Assembly (NCBI GenBank): GCA_902519845.1
Contig: CABYLQ010000007.1
Span: 1 to 57,864, forward strand
Reading direction: 5' to 3'
Source of the DNA: an uncultured Candidatus Actinomarina sp.
Lineage (GTDB): Bacteria; Actinomycetota; Acidimicrobiia; Actinomarinales; Actinomarinaceae
DNA: 57,864 bases
Shown: in pieces, positions 46,250-55,533 of the stretch
Numbering within the stretch: the stretch's first letter is position 1
Layout of the letters: each line of letters begins with the position of its first letter
Notes under the pieces: model-generated
What the model was told of the DNA's origin: nothing
The model's input: only the letters and a program-made list of their open reading frames with translations
Databases searched by the model: none
Made by a program: the position numbers and the translations under genes

Positions 46250-47461
46250 GTGAAAACATTAATTTTTGGCTATGGCATTACTGGAAAAGCAGTTGAAAAC
46301 TTTTTTAAAGTTAAATCTAAAGAATATTTAATTTACGACGATAACGAAAATGTAATTATTGATATTAAAAAAGAACTGCTTTTTGACGATTCACAAATTG
46401 ATTCAATCGATGAAATTGTAATTTCTCCAGGTATAAATCCAAGTCACAAACAAATTAAGAATTTTGAAACAAAAAACATAATTACTGATATTGATTTATT
46501 TTCCAGAGAATTTCAAGGAAGATTTATTGGTGTTACTGGAACAAATGGGAAGACTACATTTGTAAATTTGTTGACTGATTTTCTGATTTCAAAAAACATT
46601 AATGCTGTTGCATGTGGAAATGTTGGAGTTTCGCCATTAAGTATTCATTTTGAAGATAAAGATTTTGCTATAGTAGAACTGTCAAGCTTTCAGCTTTATT
46701 ATGCATCAGAGGTTAAAGCTGATTTTGGGATATTTCTTAACTTTCACTCTGATCACCTTGATTGGCACAAAGATGAGAGAGAGTATAAAAAATCAAAATT
46801 AAAATTATTGACCTTTTTAAATTCAAACGAAAATTTAGTAACTGGCTTTAATACATTTTCAGAGAAACCTCTTGAAAATGTATTAAATATTTCTATTGAT
46901 AAAGGTAAAGATGAGCTCTTAATGAAAAATTACGACTTTGATGATTTGAGTTTTCCAATAGATACGTGCCTGGCTTTTTTAAAGATAATCGAAAAATTAG
47001 ATATAAATCTAGACGAAGGTTATGAATATTTGAAAAAAGAGGTTTATTCTGAACATCGCTTTGAATTTGTTGAATCGATTAATGGTACAAATTTTATAAA
47101 TGATTCGAAGTCTACTAACTTTCACTCCATGTCTGTAGCTACATCCAGAGTGAAGAATGCACTTTTAATCATGCATGGAATAACAAAGAATATTCCAGAA
47201 GATGAAATAAATATTTCTGCTGAAATAAAAAAGATACTTATTCCAAAAAATATGAATATTGATATCGATGTACCTGACTGTGAAATTGTTAACTTAGATT
47301 CTATCTTTAGTCTAGAAACCTATCTTGAAGCGGAATATCAAAACTTTGATAACATATTGTTTTCTTGTGGAGGTTCAAGTTTTTCTGATTTTGAAGATTA
47401 CAAGGACAGGGGATTATTTTTTAAGAAAATAGTTAATAATTTAAAGGTCAATACAAGATGA
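46250..47461 (+). CDS. murD: UDP-MurNAc-L-alanine:D-glutamate ligase
   Basis: A 403-residue Mur ligase, a little short for the family (about 440). It shows FGYGITGKAV at the start, the ATP loop GVTGTNGKTTF near 94, VELSSFQLYYA, NFHSDHLDWH, and NDSKSTNFHS. The GTG start follows the mraY stop directly. Confidence 0.92.
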   Translation: MKTLIFGYGITGKAVENFFKVKSKEYLIYDDNENVIIDIKKELLFDDSQIDSIDEIVISPGINPSHKQIKNFETKNIITDIDLFSREFQGRFIGVTGTNGKTTFVNLLTDFLISKNINAVACGNVGVSPLSIHFEDKDFAIVELSSFQLYYASEVKADFGIFLNFHSDHLDWHKDEREYKKSKLKLLTFLNSNENLVTGFNTFSEKPLENVLNISIDKGKDELLMKNYDFDDLSFPIDTCLAFLKIIEKLDINLDEGYEYLKKEVYSEHRFEFVESINGTNFINDSKSTNFHSMSVATSRVKNALLIMHGITKNIPEDEINISAEIKKILIPKNMNIDIDVPDCEIVNLDSIFSLETYLEAEYQNFDNILFSCGGSSFSDFEDYKDRGLFFKKIVNNLKVNTR

Positions 47462-48546
47462 ATCATACATATTCATTTTTTCAAAGGATAAATCTTTTTA
47501 GTATATGGTTTTTAGTAACTTTTGGAATCTTGGTAAATATATCCGCTTCATCAGTACAAGGTTTAAATCAATATAATGACAATTTTTATTTTATAAAAAG
47601 GCACATAGTTGCTGTATTAATTGGAGTTTTAATTTTTAATATTGGTAAAAAAGTTAATTTTTATTCATACAGCCGATTAATCAACTTTTCTATTGTATTT
47701 GCTACATCTGCTTTATTTTTTGTCTTAACTTATGGAATTGTACGAGGTGGTAGTAGAAGATGGGTAGATCTGGGAATAATTAATTTTCAACCAAGTGAAC
47801 TTGCAAAACCGATAATTATACTTTGGGTTGCTTACCAATTAACTAATATGGATACAAAATTCAACAATTTTTTCTATCTCCGCAGAGCCATGTTTCTACC
47901 AGTAATTTGTTGTTTCTTTATATATCTTCAACCAGACTATGGAACAACAATTACGATTTTCGGTATTTTATTAAGTCAGATACTATTTTCAAAAATAGAT
48001 TTCAAATACCCAGTTGGAATACTATCCCTTTCTATTGTTCCTCTCTACTTCTTAGCTATTTCTGGGAGTTATAGGTTTAATAGAATAACTACTTGGCTAA
48101 ATAGAGATTGTGATTTAGGTATTGATTTGTTAGGCGCTTGTTTTCAGTTGAATCAGAGTAGAATTGCAATTAGTTCGGGTGGAATGTTTGGATTAGGACC
48201 TGGAACGTCTCGTGCAAGATGGGGAATGCTACCTAACTCACATACTGATTTTATAGCATCTATAATTGGGGAAGAGTATGGCTTTGTCGGACTTTTAATT
48301 TTCGTGATCGTACTAGGGTTCTCAATTATCTCATTCTATGGTTTAGCAATTTCCACCAAAAGTGAATTCAAGAAATTAATATTCGTAGGAATAGGTTCTT
48401 GGGTATTTATTCAAACAGCTATAAATTTGGGTGGAGCAGTGGGACTTTTACCAATAACCGGGATAGTTTTACCTTTCATATCTTATGGGAGTAGTGCGAT
48501 GGTTGCACTATTTACTGGTATTGCAATAGCGTACTCAAGAATATGA
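47458..48546 (+). CDS. ftsW: septal peptidoglycan glycosyltransferase FtsW
   Basis: A 362-residue SEDS-family membrane protein with about ten helices. Signatures: GGSRRWVDLGIINFQPSELAK near 97-117, LQPDYGTT near 161, SSGGMFGLGPGTSRAR near 237, and VLPFISYGSSAMV near the end. It polymerises septal glycan with FtsI. Linked by ATGA overlaps to murD and murG. Confidence 0.94.
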   Translation: MNHTYSFFQRINLFSIWFLVTFGILVNISASSVQGLNQYNDNFYFIKRHIVAVLIGVLIFNIGKKVNFYSYSRLINFSIVFATSALFFVLTYGIVRGGSRRWVDLGIINFQPSELAKPIIILWVAYQLTNMDTKFNNFFYLRRAMFLPVICCFFIYLQPDYGTTITIFGILLSQILFSKIDFKYPVGILSLSIVPLYFLAISGSYRFNRITTWLNRDCDLGIDLLGACFQLNQSRIAISSGGMFGLGPGTSRARWGMLPNSHTDFIASIIGEEYGFVGLLIFVIVLGFSIISFYGLAISTKSEFKKLIFVGIGSWVFIQTAINLGGAVGLLPITGIVLPFISYGSSAMVALFTGIAIAYSRI

Positions 48547-49580
48547 ATCAAAATAAAATTATCTTCTTTTGTGTTGGAACTGGAGGGCACGTACTTCCAG
48601 TGAAGAATATTATTGATGAGTTATTAAATAGTGGAATAACAAAAAATCAAATTGAAATAGTAACAGATAATAGAGGCGCTAAGTTCTTAAAAGAAGTTGA
48701 TGTAAAATGCTATACGACTCATGTATATAGATCCGATATTGGAATATTAGGATATTTAATTAATCTAACCAAGATTTTCAAGACAATCTCAAATATCAAA
48801 AGAAATATGGATTTTAAAAATACAAAAATAATTTTCACTACCGGCTCCTACATTGCTCCTATCGCAGCCTACTTTAGCTGGAGAAACAAAATAAAATTTT
48901 TTGTTCAAGAACAAAATATTTTTACTGGTTTAGGAAATAAGATTGCTTCTTATTTTAAAAGCACAGTATTTGCTTCATATCCAGATACAAAAAATGTTAA
49001 TCAAAAAAATGTTGAATTTGTTGGCCCTGTAATTGATAAAAATATTAAAAAGTCTATCAAAGATATTAATGAAAATATTGTGATCGGTGTGCAAGGTGGT
49101 AGCCAAGGCTCTTATGAAATAAATAATTTGATATACAAATATTTAGAGAATCATAAATTGAATAAAGTAAAAATATTACATATTGTTGGCCCATCAAATA
49201 TTGATAAATCAAAAAATTTTAATAAGTATGAACAATTGGAATATGTAGAAAATATGAATGATTTCTATCAACAAATCGACATTCAAATTTCAAGAGCTGG
49301 CGGCGGTATTCTCGAAGCGGTATATTTAAATATACCTTTGATACTTATACCATATAAATTAGGAACTACATCATCACATCAGCAGATGAATGCTAAATTT
49401 CTTGTAGACAATGACTATGCCATAATATGCAATAATTACATTGACGTTGAAAAAGAACTTTTACATATTGATAATAAAAATACTGATTGGTTAGATAAAT
49501 ACAAAGTCAACAAATCAATTGAAAGCGGAAATATATCAATTAGCAAAAAAATTATTCAGGAAATCAAAAATGGATTATAA
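48543..49580 (+). CDS. murG: UDP-GlcNAc:lipid I N-acetylglucosaminyltransferase
   Basis: A 345-residue GT28 enzyme making lipid II. Visible motifs: FCVGTGGHVLPVKNI at the start (family GGTGGHxxP), FVQEQNIFTGLGNK near 121, VGVQGGSQGSYEINNL, and SRAGGGILEAVYLNIPLILIPY near 250. It lies just before murC and overlaps it by 11 bases. Confidence 0.93.
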   Translation: MNQNKIIFFCVGTGGHVLPVKNIIDELLNSGITKNQIEIVTDNRGAKFLKEVDVKCYTTHVYRSDIGILGYLINLTKIFKTISNIKRNMDFKNTKIIFTTGSYIAPIAAYFSWRNKIKFFVQEQNIFTGLGNKIASYFKSTVFASYPDTKNVNQKNVEFVGPVIDKNIKKSIKDINENIVIGVQGGSQGSYEINNLIYKYLENHKLNKVKILHIVGPSNIDKSKNFNKYEQLEYVENMNDFYQQIDIQISRAGGGILEAVYLNIPLILIPYKLGTTSSHQQMNAKFLVDNDYAIICNNYIDVEKELLHIDNKNTDWLDKYKVNKSIESGNISISKKIIQEIKNGL

Positions 49581-50880
49581 AAATATTTATATTTTAGGAA
49601 TTGGCGGTTCAGGAATGAGCTCTATTGGTAAATATTTAAAACAAAAAGGACTCAATGTAATCGGTTATGATCAGAGAAAATCATATATTACGAATTTACT
49701 TAAACAAGACGGAATTGATGTTGTATTTTCTGAATTTGATATTCCATACGATAAAAATAATTTATATATATTTTCAAGTGCAATACCCATAGATTCAGAA
49801 AAATTTTCAAAATTTCATGATAAAGAAAATGTAATTTCACGTCCAGATTTTTTACAAAATTTATCTAATGAAAATAAAATAATTGGTATTACCGGTACGC
49901 ATGGAAAAACATCTACGACTGCATTACTTTCACATATTTTTCATTTCAATAATGTAAATGTCTCATACATTTATGGAGGAGTTACAAATTTTAACGGAAT
50001 TGGTGGGCATTATGGGGATTCAGATCAGCCCATTATTTTAGAGACTGATGAAGCATTTAATACATTTGAAAAAATTTTAATTTCAGATCTTTTGGTACTC
50101 AATATCGATAGTGATCATTTAGATTTTTTTAAAAACTTTAAAAATTATAAAAATGCATTTCTTAAAGTAATGGATAATGTTAAAGATAATTTAGTCATTA
50201 ATTATGATGACTCAGTTTTGCAAGGCCTTGAAGGCTTTAATAATATAATTAAATATGGTAAAAATAAAGATTCTGATTTCTTAATTTTAACTCCAAATAA
50301 ATTTCTATATGAAAACAAAGAATATACTATTAATTCACAAATATTAGGTGATCATTTTAGATCAAATATGGTTGGTGCGATTGTTTTAGCAATGAAAAAC
50401 GGAATTAGTATCGAGAAATCATTGGATGCCATTTTATCTTTTCCTGGAGTTAAAAGAAGAACTGAGCTTATAGGAATTGCAAAAGGAATTTCAATATACG
50501 ATGATTATGGACACCATCCAACAGAGATGAATGCAACTATCAGTTCTTTAAAAAAGATCACTAAAAATAAATTGTATGTAGTTTTCCAACCTCATAGATA
50601 TTCAAGGACAAAAGAATACTTTAGTTTATTTAAAGATTCTCTTGTTCAATCAGATTTTTCAATTGTTACTGATATTTATCCTGCTGGTGAAGATCCTATT
50701 CCTGGGATTTCAAGTAAAAATTTTGAAGGTGAAAATATAAAATACCTACAATCAACACGGTTTGTCCCGGAATATCTATCACAAGAAGTAAATCAGGGAG
50801 ATGTAATTTTAACTTTAGGTGCTGGTGATATAACTTTACTTGGACCTAAAATACTTAAGTATATAAATGAAAATAAGTAG
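49570..50880 (+). CDS. murC: UDP-N-acetylmuramate:L-alanine ligase
   Basis: A 436-residue Mur ligase with LGIGGSGMSSIG near residues 9-20, GITGTHGKTSTTALL near 104, DSDHLDFF, and DDYGHHPTEM. The ATG at 49570 is chosen; an earlier in-frame ATG at 49519 would add 17 residues entirely inside murG. It adds the first amino acid of the peptide stem. Confidence 0.93.
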   Translation: MDYKNIYILGIGGSGMSSIGKYLKQKGLNVIGYDQRKSYITNLLKQDGIDVVFSEFDIPYDKNNLYIFSSAIPIDSEKFSKFHDKENVISRPDFLQNLSNENKIIGITGTHGKTSTTALLSHIFHFNNVNVSYIYGGVTNFNGIGGHYGDSDQPIILETDEAFNTFEKILISDLLVLNIDSDHLDFFKNFKNYKNAFLKVMDNVKDNLVINYDDSVLQGLEGFNNIIKYGKNKDSDFLILTPNKFLYENKEYTINSQILGDHFRSNMVGAIVLAMKNGISIEKSLDAILSFPGVKRRTELIGIAKGISIYDDYGHHPTEMNATISSLKKITKNKLYVVFQPHRYSRTKEYFSLFKDSLVQSDFSIVTDIYPAGEDPIPGISSKNFEGENIKYLQSTRFVPEYLSQEVNQGDVILTLGAGDITLLGPKILKYINENK

Positions 50881-51727
50881 CGTAGATTTATCAAAGATAA
50901 CAACCTATAGGTTTGGTGGTGTTTGTAAAAGTTTTATTGAGGTGGTAGACAAAGAAGATTTAAATAAATTAAATGAAATAGTACTCGGAAAAGAAAACGT
51001 AATTATAGGAAAAGGTTCCAACGTAGCATTCTCTGATAAAGAATTCCAAGGCAATGTCATTAGTCCTAAATTTACAACAATCGAAGAAAAAAGTGAGACT
51101 GAAATTACCGTCGGAGCATCAGTATTTTTGCCAGACCTAGCAAGGTACTTTAAAGAAAATGAATTTTCAAATGGAGAATTTTTGATCGGGATTCCAGGAA
51201 CAGTAGGGGGTGCTGTGAAAATGAATGCTGGAGCATATGATTGGGAATTTTCAGATCTTGTTCTATATATAGAATATTTTGACTTAAAAACATCAAAGAT
51301 AATTAAATTGAGTAAAGACAATATTAATTTCTCATATCGATCTTCCCAAAACCTTGATAATAAAATTATTTTAAGCGCAACTCTCCAAATTGAAAAAGGT
51401 GATATACATAAAATAAAGAGCAATCTTGCAAATTTTAATAAAATAAGAAAAAACAGTCAGCCTCCAGCAATTTATAATGCTGGAAGTGTTTTTAAAAATA
51501 CTAAAGACTATAAAGCAGGGAAGTTGATTGATGAAGCGGGGCTCAAAGGTTATGAAATAGATGGTGTGAGTGTAAGTGAAAAGCATGCAAACTTCTTTAT
51601 TGCAAAAAAAGAAGCTAAATCACTTGCACTATATAAGCTTGTACAGCATGTAAAACAGGTAGTTGATAATAAATTTGGAATTAAATTAGAAGAAGAAATA
51701 ATTTTTATTGGTGAATTTGATTTATGA
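50867..51727 (+). CDS. murB: UDP-N-acetylenolpyruvoylglucosamine reductase
   Basis: A 286-residue FAD/NADPH enzyme making UDP-MurNAc. It has TTYRFGGVCK at the start, IIGKGSNVAFSD, GIPGTVGGAVKMNAGAY, NFSYRSS, NAGSVFKNT with the catalytic Ser, and the final Glu in KLEEEIIFIGEF. It is the short (type II) form, without the extra loop of E. coli MurB. Overlaps murC by 14 bases. Confidence 0.94.
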   Translation: MKISSVDLSKITTYRFGGVCKSFIEVVDKEDLNKLNEIVLGKENVIIGKGSNVAFSDKEFQGNVISPKFTTIEEKSETEITVGASVFLPDLARYFKENEFSNGEFLIGIPGTVGGAVKMNAGAYDWEFSDLVLYIEYFDLKTSKIIKLSKDNINFSYRSSQNLDNKIILSATLQIEKGDIHKIKSNLANFNKIRKNSQPPAIYNAGSVFKNTKDYKAGKLIDEAGLKGYEIDGVSVSEKHANFFIAKKEAKSLALYKLVQHVKQVVDNKFGIKLEEEIIFIGEFDL

Positions 51728-52422
51728 ACCTTCTGAGCGAAGTTGAAAGTAAATCTTTTAGAACTTTTACTCTTTTTATTTTTATTGTATTAATAATTCT
51801 TGCTCTTTTAGTTTCAATTTTTTCTTACAAGTATAGAGTTTCAAGCATTAATTATGACTATGAATTAAATCTCAATTATGAAGAGTTAAAAGGAATCGAA
51901 AACTTGTCAATTTGGCTAGTTAATGATGATAATTTTGAAAAATTTTATCTAGATAATCCAAATGTTGAAAATTTAGAAATTTCAAAGCAATTGCCAAATG
52001 TCATCAACATAGATATCAACTTGTACCAAAAAATTATCGTTTACACTGACTTTAGAGATACTAGCCCTGAGCAAAGAGTCCTCTATAAAAATTTATACAC
52101 TGCTGATGCTATTTCTGAAAAAGACCTGGCGCATTTAGTAATTACAAACGGTCCAATCCTTGATGGTTTTTATAGCGAAATTGTTTCGTTTATCTTAACT
52201 GTACAAAAATACGAAGTTGACCTTAGTGAAGTATCTATGACTTTTGACGGAAATGCTCTCGTAATAAATTACTTAGATACGATCATTGATGCAGGGAAAG
52301 CGGTTGATCTCTCCAGGAAAGGAACAGTGGTTGGTTACATCCTTGAGAAGGGAAACTGTAAGGGGAGCGTAAAGATCCTTCAAAGTTCCGGTGAAGATAT
52401 TGAAACATTATTTGAATGTTAA
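51724..52422 (+). CDS. ftsQ: FtsQ/DivIB-like division protein
   Basis: A 232-residue bitopic protein with a membrane helix (TLFIFIVLIILALLVSIFS), then a POTRA-like stretch (about 40-110) and a FtsQ-type beta domain (about 110-230). Sequence similarity is weak and the call depends on shape and on position between murB and ftsZ. It scaffolds FtsL, FtsI and FtsW. A 4-base overlap joins it to murB; an 89-base regulatory gap separates it from ftsZ. Confidence 0.78.
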   Translation: MNLLSEVESKSFRTFTLFIFIVLIILALLVSIFSYKYRVSSINYDYELNLNYEELKGIENLSIWLVNDDNFEKFYLDNPNVENLEISKQLPNVINIDINLYQKIIVYTDFRDTSPEQRVLYKNLYTADAISEKDLAHLVITNGPILDGFYSEIVSFILTVQKYEVDLSEVSMTFDGNALVINYLDTIIDAGKAVDLSRKGTVVGYILEKGNCKGSVKILQSSGEDIETLFEC

Positions 52423-52434
52423 TCTAAACCTAAA

Positions 52435-52481
52435 GTATAGATATAGATAAAATTTAAAAAACTTTTTGTATATATCTATAC
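52435..52481. repeat. 11-bp inverted repeat in the ftsQ-ftsZ gap
   Basis: GTATAGATATA (52435-52445) and its exact complement TATATCTATAC (52471-52481) flank 25 bases. It could be a DNA operator or an RNA hairpin in the ftsZ leader. A -10-like TATACA lies in the right arm, but no confident -35 could be placed. Confidence 0.6.
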
Positions 52482-52492
52482 ATTTGATACTC

Positions 52493-52505
52493 TCCTTAAT
52501 AAGGA
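52493..52505 (+). promoter_or_regulatory. ftsZ ribosome binding site within a small hairpin
   Basis: TCCTT-AAT-AAGGA is a 5-bp stem with a 3-nt loop; its 3' arm is the AAGGA Shine-Dalgarno sequence, 6 nt before the ATG at 52512. The site supports the long form of FtsZ and may be partly masked. Confidence 0.55.
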
Positions 52506-52511
52506 AAAATT

Positions 52512-53663
52512 ATGGTAAATAAAAAACAAACTAAATCAAAACCTAAGTCTAAAGCAAAACCTACAAAGCCGAAGGCAAAAAAAACAGCATCAAAGTCAAA
52601 GAAAACTGTTTCAAGAACAAGTAACAAACAAAGAGGAGTCAATTTAAATATGAGACCAAGAAATTATGCAGCAGTTATAAAAGTTATTGGAGTTGGTGGT
52701 GGTGGAACTAACGCCGTAAATAGAATGATTAAAATGGGTATCAAAGGTGTTGACTTCGTAGCATGTAACACTGATGCGCAAAGTTTACTTGGTTCAAAAG
52801 CTGACCTTAAATTAGATCTTGGAAGAAAATCAACTAGAGGTTTAGGAGCTGGTGCTAATCCTGAAGTGGGGAGACAAGCCGCAGTCGATTCAGAAGAATT
52901 AATCAATGAGGCTCTCAAAGGTGCTGATATGGTCTTTATTGCTGCAGGTGAAGGTGGAGGTACAGGAACTGGTGCTTCACCTATACTCGCAAATATTGCC
53001 CATGAAATGGGTGCATTAACTGTTGGAGTAGTCACAAGACCTTTTGGCTTTGAAGGTAGAAGAAGGTCGGTGCAGGCAGAAGAAGGTATCCAAGCTTTAA
53101 GAGATGTAGTTGACACACTTATTGTTATTCCGAATGACAGATTATTACAGATAAGCGACAAAGATATAAAAATTAGTGAAGCTTACCTAAAGTCTGATGA
53201 AATATTAGCAAACGGTGTTAGAGGCATTACAGGTTTAATTACAAATCCTGGAATAATAAACGTTGACTTTGCAGATGTTAAAACAATATTAAAAGATGCA
53301 GGTAATGCTGTTTTAGGAATTGGACGTTCAACTGGCGAACAAAGAGCTCCAAACGCTGCTCAAGCTGCAATATCATCTCCATTGTTAGAAGCAAATATGG
53401 ATGGAGCAGAAGGTGTATTGATAACTATTGCTGGATCCGAGGACTTGAAACTGCAAGAAGTAAATGAAGCAGCAAGAGTTATTACAGAAAGAGCTGATGA
53501 CAATGCTGAAATCATATTTGGCCACTTAGTTGATGATTCTTTAGGTGACGCTGTTGAGGTCACTGTTGTTGCTGCTGGATTTGGACAACGACCTAATAGA
53601 AGAGTATCTTCTGATTTTGATGAAAATGGAGGAGAAAGTCTTCCTGATTTCATCAGGGGATGA
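52512..53663 (+). CDS. ftsZ: cell division GTPase FtsZ with a lysine-rich N-terminal tail
   Basis: A 383-residue tubulin homologue. From residue 47 ([19 protein letters not shown]) it is canonical, with the GTP signature [12 protein letters not shown] near 145-155, ITNPG.., and the T7-loop region [15 protein letters not shown]. The C-terminal peptide ESLPDFIRG fits SepF binding. Residues 1-46 are unusual: 15 Lys and 2 Arg with SKPK and AKP repeats. The ATG has AAGGA 6 nt upstream. A second ATG (52650) with GGAG about 13 nt before it would give the ordinary form. Confidence 0.95.
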   Translation: MVNKKQTKSKPKSKAKPTKPKAKKTASKSKKTVSRTSNKQRGVNLNMRPRNYAAVIKVIGVGGGGTNAVNRMIKMGIKGVDFVACNTDAQSLLGSKADLKLDLGRKSTRGLGAGANPEVGRQAAVDSEELINEALKGADMVFIAAGEGGGTGTGASPILANIAHEMGALTVGVVTRPFGFEGRRRSVQAEEGIQALRDVVDTLIVIPNDRLLQISDKDIKISEAYLKSDEILANGVRGITGLITNPGIINVDFADVKTILKDAGNAVLGIGRSTGEQRAPNAAQAAISSPLLEANMDGAEGVLITIAGSEDLKLQEVNEAARVITERADDNAEIIFGHLVDDSLGDAVEVTVVAAGFGQRPNRRVSSDFDENGGESLPDFIRG

Positions 53664-54232
53664 TTAATTCAAATTTAATCAAAAACGTAGAATTTCTAAA
53701 TAAACTCAATTCAAATCAAAATTTGAAATTTGGTTCATTCGCAGAAATGAATCAAACTCACAGTGATGTAGTTTTAGAAATTGATAAAAAAGGTACATAC
53801 GAAGCAGATGCCTTAATAACTGAAACAAAAAACTTAAAACTTGTTGTCAAAACTGCTGATTGTATGCCAGTAATCATATCTGATGGAAAGAAAGTGGGAG
53901 TTATACATATTGGTTGGAAAGGGGTCAAAAACAAAATTTTTTTTAAGACAATTAAAAAATTTAATCTTACTAATTTAAAAGTTTCTATTGGACCACACGC
54001 ACAAAAATGTTGTTATGAAATTAAAGATGACTTATTTAAGAAATTTCCAGAGTCAACAATTCAGAAACAAAGTAAAAAATATCTTGATTTGAGTAAAGAA
54101 ATTGTAATATTTTGTATTGAAAATAATATCGACTTTGAAAATTCCTCAATATGCACGATAGATAATGATTCTTTTAATTCATATCGCCGTGATAATACTG
54201 AATTAAGACAATGGAGTATGGTTTGGATTTAA
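53660..54232 (+). CDS. pgeF: PgeF/YfiH-type laccase-domain protein
   Basis: A 190-residue, short member (usual about 240) of the family that acts on purine nucleosides and clears misincorporated residues from peptidoglycan precursors. The metal ligands are present: His in QTHSDVV near 34, Cys in TADCMPVI near 69, His in VIHIGWKG near 86. Missing residues are at the N-terminus. ATGA overlap with ftsZ. Confidence 0.88.
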   Translation: MINSNLIKNVEFLNKLNSNQNLKFGSFAEMNQTHSDVVLEIDKKGTYEADALITETKNLKLVVKTADCMPVIISDGKKVGVIHIGWKGVKNKIFFKTIKKFNLTNLKVSIGPHAQKCCYEIKDDLFKKFPESTIQKQSKKYLDLSKEIVIFCIENNIDFENSSICTIDNDSFNSYRRDNTELRQWSMVWI

Positions 54233-54837
54233 ATAATCTATATAAAATTTTGGAATTAGTGAGAGAGTATAACTGTAAACTTCTTCCTGTTATTAAAGGT
54301 AGGGATGAAGAAGATATTTTAAAAATTTATAATGAAGGACTTAGAGAATTTGGTGAAAATAGATTAAATGAACTATCAGATCATAAAAGGTTCTTACCCG
54401 AAGCAAGCTTTCATTTTATAGCTCCTCTACAATCAAGAAAAATACGTGAAATAATGAATAGCTGTGACTTTATCCATGCACTGCAAAGACCAAAAGAAAT
54501 TCATATAATTAATGAATGTTATGAAAATCAAGATATTTTTGTCCAAATTAATATAGATGATGATCCCAATAAAAGTGGTATTCAGACAAATGAAGTCGAT
54601 GAATTTTTTGATAAATTTGAAGGGTTAAATTTTTTTCCTGTTGGAATTATGTGTATACCAAGTGTTGATGCTGATCCTAGAATCTCATTCAATAAAATGT
54701 CAAAAATTAATGAGAAGCTAAAAATAGATTTTAATTATTACAAAGGAGAATTATCGATGGGTATGTCTGGCGACTATAAAATAGCCCTAGATTATGGTGC
54801 TACAATAATACGGATAGGTAGTAAAATTTTTAATTAA
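54211..54837 (+). CDS. yggS: PLP homeostasis protein YggS/PLPBP
   Basis: A 208-residue alanine-racemase-like barrel that carries PLP. The Schiff-base Lys is Lys29 in LLPVIKGR (an unusual context; most have AVSKT), followed by FGENRLNE, HFIAPLQSRKI and the C-terminal SMGMSGDYKIALDYGATIIRIG. The ATG start overlaps pgeF by 22 bases; a TTG at 54223 is an alternative. It helps keep the PLP supply safe for the cell's aminotransferases. Confidence 0.88.
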   Translation: MEYGLDLNNLYKILELVREYNCKLLPVIKGRDEEDILKIYNEGLREFGENRLNELSDHKRFLPEASFHFIAPLQSRKIREIMNSCDFIHALQRPKEIHIINECYENQDIFVQINIDDDPNKSGIQTNEVDEFFDKFEGLNFFPVGIMCIPSVDADPRISFNKMSKINEKLKIDFNYYKGELSMGMSGDYKIALDYGATIIRIGSKIFN

Positions 54838-55274
54838 TGTTAGAAAAATTCTTAATTTCAATAGGTTTAAAACAGCCAGAATATGTTGAGGATCTAGTCC
54901 CGGAAAAAACTCGCACGGTGCGTCCCTCATCTGAAAATAGATTTGAAAATGAAGATTACACTGGTGATTTAAAAATCCACCAACCAAAAGATGAAGTTGA
55001 AATTAAAGTTTTAAGGTCTTTTAATGACAGTCATCTTATTGGGCCACCCATAAAAGAAGGATATATTGTTGCTGTAGATATAAGAGATATTGGCGATCAA
55101 GCCATCAGACAAAGAATTGTTGATTTTATTACAGGCATTGCTTTTATCAGCGACTCAAAAATGAGAATTATTCATAAGGATGGTGTCTATTTAGTTATTC
55201 CTTCAAATATGTCACTTCCATCTACTGAACGAGAGAGATTGCAAAATCTTGGTCTCTATAAAATAAATGTGTAG
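54837..55274 (+). CDS. sepF: cell division protein SepF
   Basis: A 145-residue protein: an N-terminal membrane-targeting helix (LEKFLISIGL), an acidic/disordered linker, and the SepF core with VLRSFNDSHLIGPPIKEG.., AVDIRDIGDQAIRQRIVDF and GVYLVIPSNM. In Actinobacteria SepF is the membrane anchor of FtsZ, in place of FtsA, which agrees with the absence of ftsA here. One-base overlap with yggS. Confidence 0.92.
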   Translation: MLEKFLISIGLKQPEYVEDLVPEKTRTVRPSSENRFENEDYTGDLKIHQPKDEVEIKVLRSFNDSHLIGPPIKEGYIVAVDIRDIGDQAIRQRIVDFITGIAFISDSKMRIIHKDGVYLVIPSNMSLPSTERERLQNLGLYKINV

Positions 55275-55533
55275 TTTATTTTTACTAGGATTTAGGCTTT
55301 TAAGCTATTCATTGTTTTTATGGATCATCTTAAGCTGGATACAAGTTTCAGACGATCATCCAATTGGACAATTAAAAATGATTTTAGACCGTTTTTATGG
55401 AAGATTGTTAGAACCAATCAGAAGCAGAATAGGCCCACTTAGGATCGGGATGGCAGGTATTGATTTATCACCAATTGTTCTTATATTGGGAATTAACTTT
55501 GTTCAGCCAATCATTCTTAGATTTGTTTGCTAG
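55267..55533 (+). CDS. YggT family membrane protein
   Basis: An 88-residue protein with two membrane segments. The middle has DRFYGRLLEPIRSRIGPLRIGMAGIDLSP, of which RFYGRLLEPIR and IDLSPIV are the family marks. YggT-like proteins influence septum placement and osmotic tolerance but have no proven activity. It overlaps sepF by 8 bases; in most Actinobacteria divIVA follows, here a convergent ileS does. Confidence 0.85.
   Translation: MCSLFLLGFRLLSYSLFLWIILSWIQVSDDHPIGQLKMILDRFYGRLLEPIRSRIGPLRIGMAGIDLSPIVLILGINFVQPIILRFVC

Noticed and set aside
52664-53161. 165-codon open frame on the minus strand inside ftsZ
   Set aside because: It is the mirror of a strongly conserved gene, is low in complexity (many Ala, Pro, Ser), and has no ribosome site or recognisable domain. 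The same holds for the open frames at 50905-51423 (minus, over murB), 32882-33382 (minus, over ilvD) and 2140-2340 (plus, over the Wzy-like gene).
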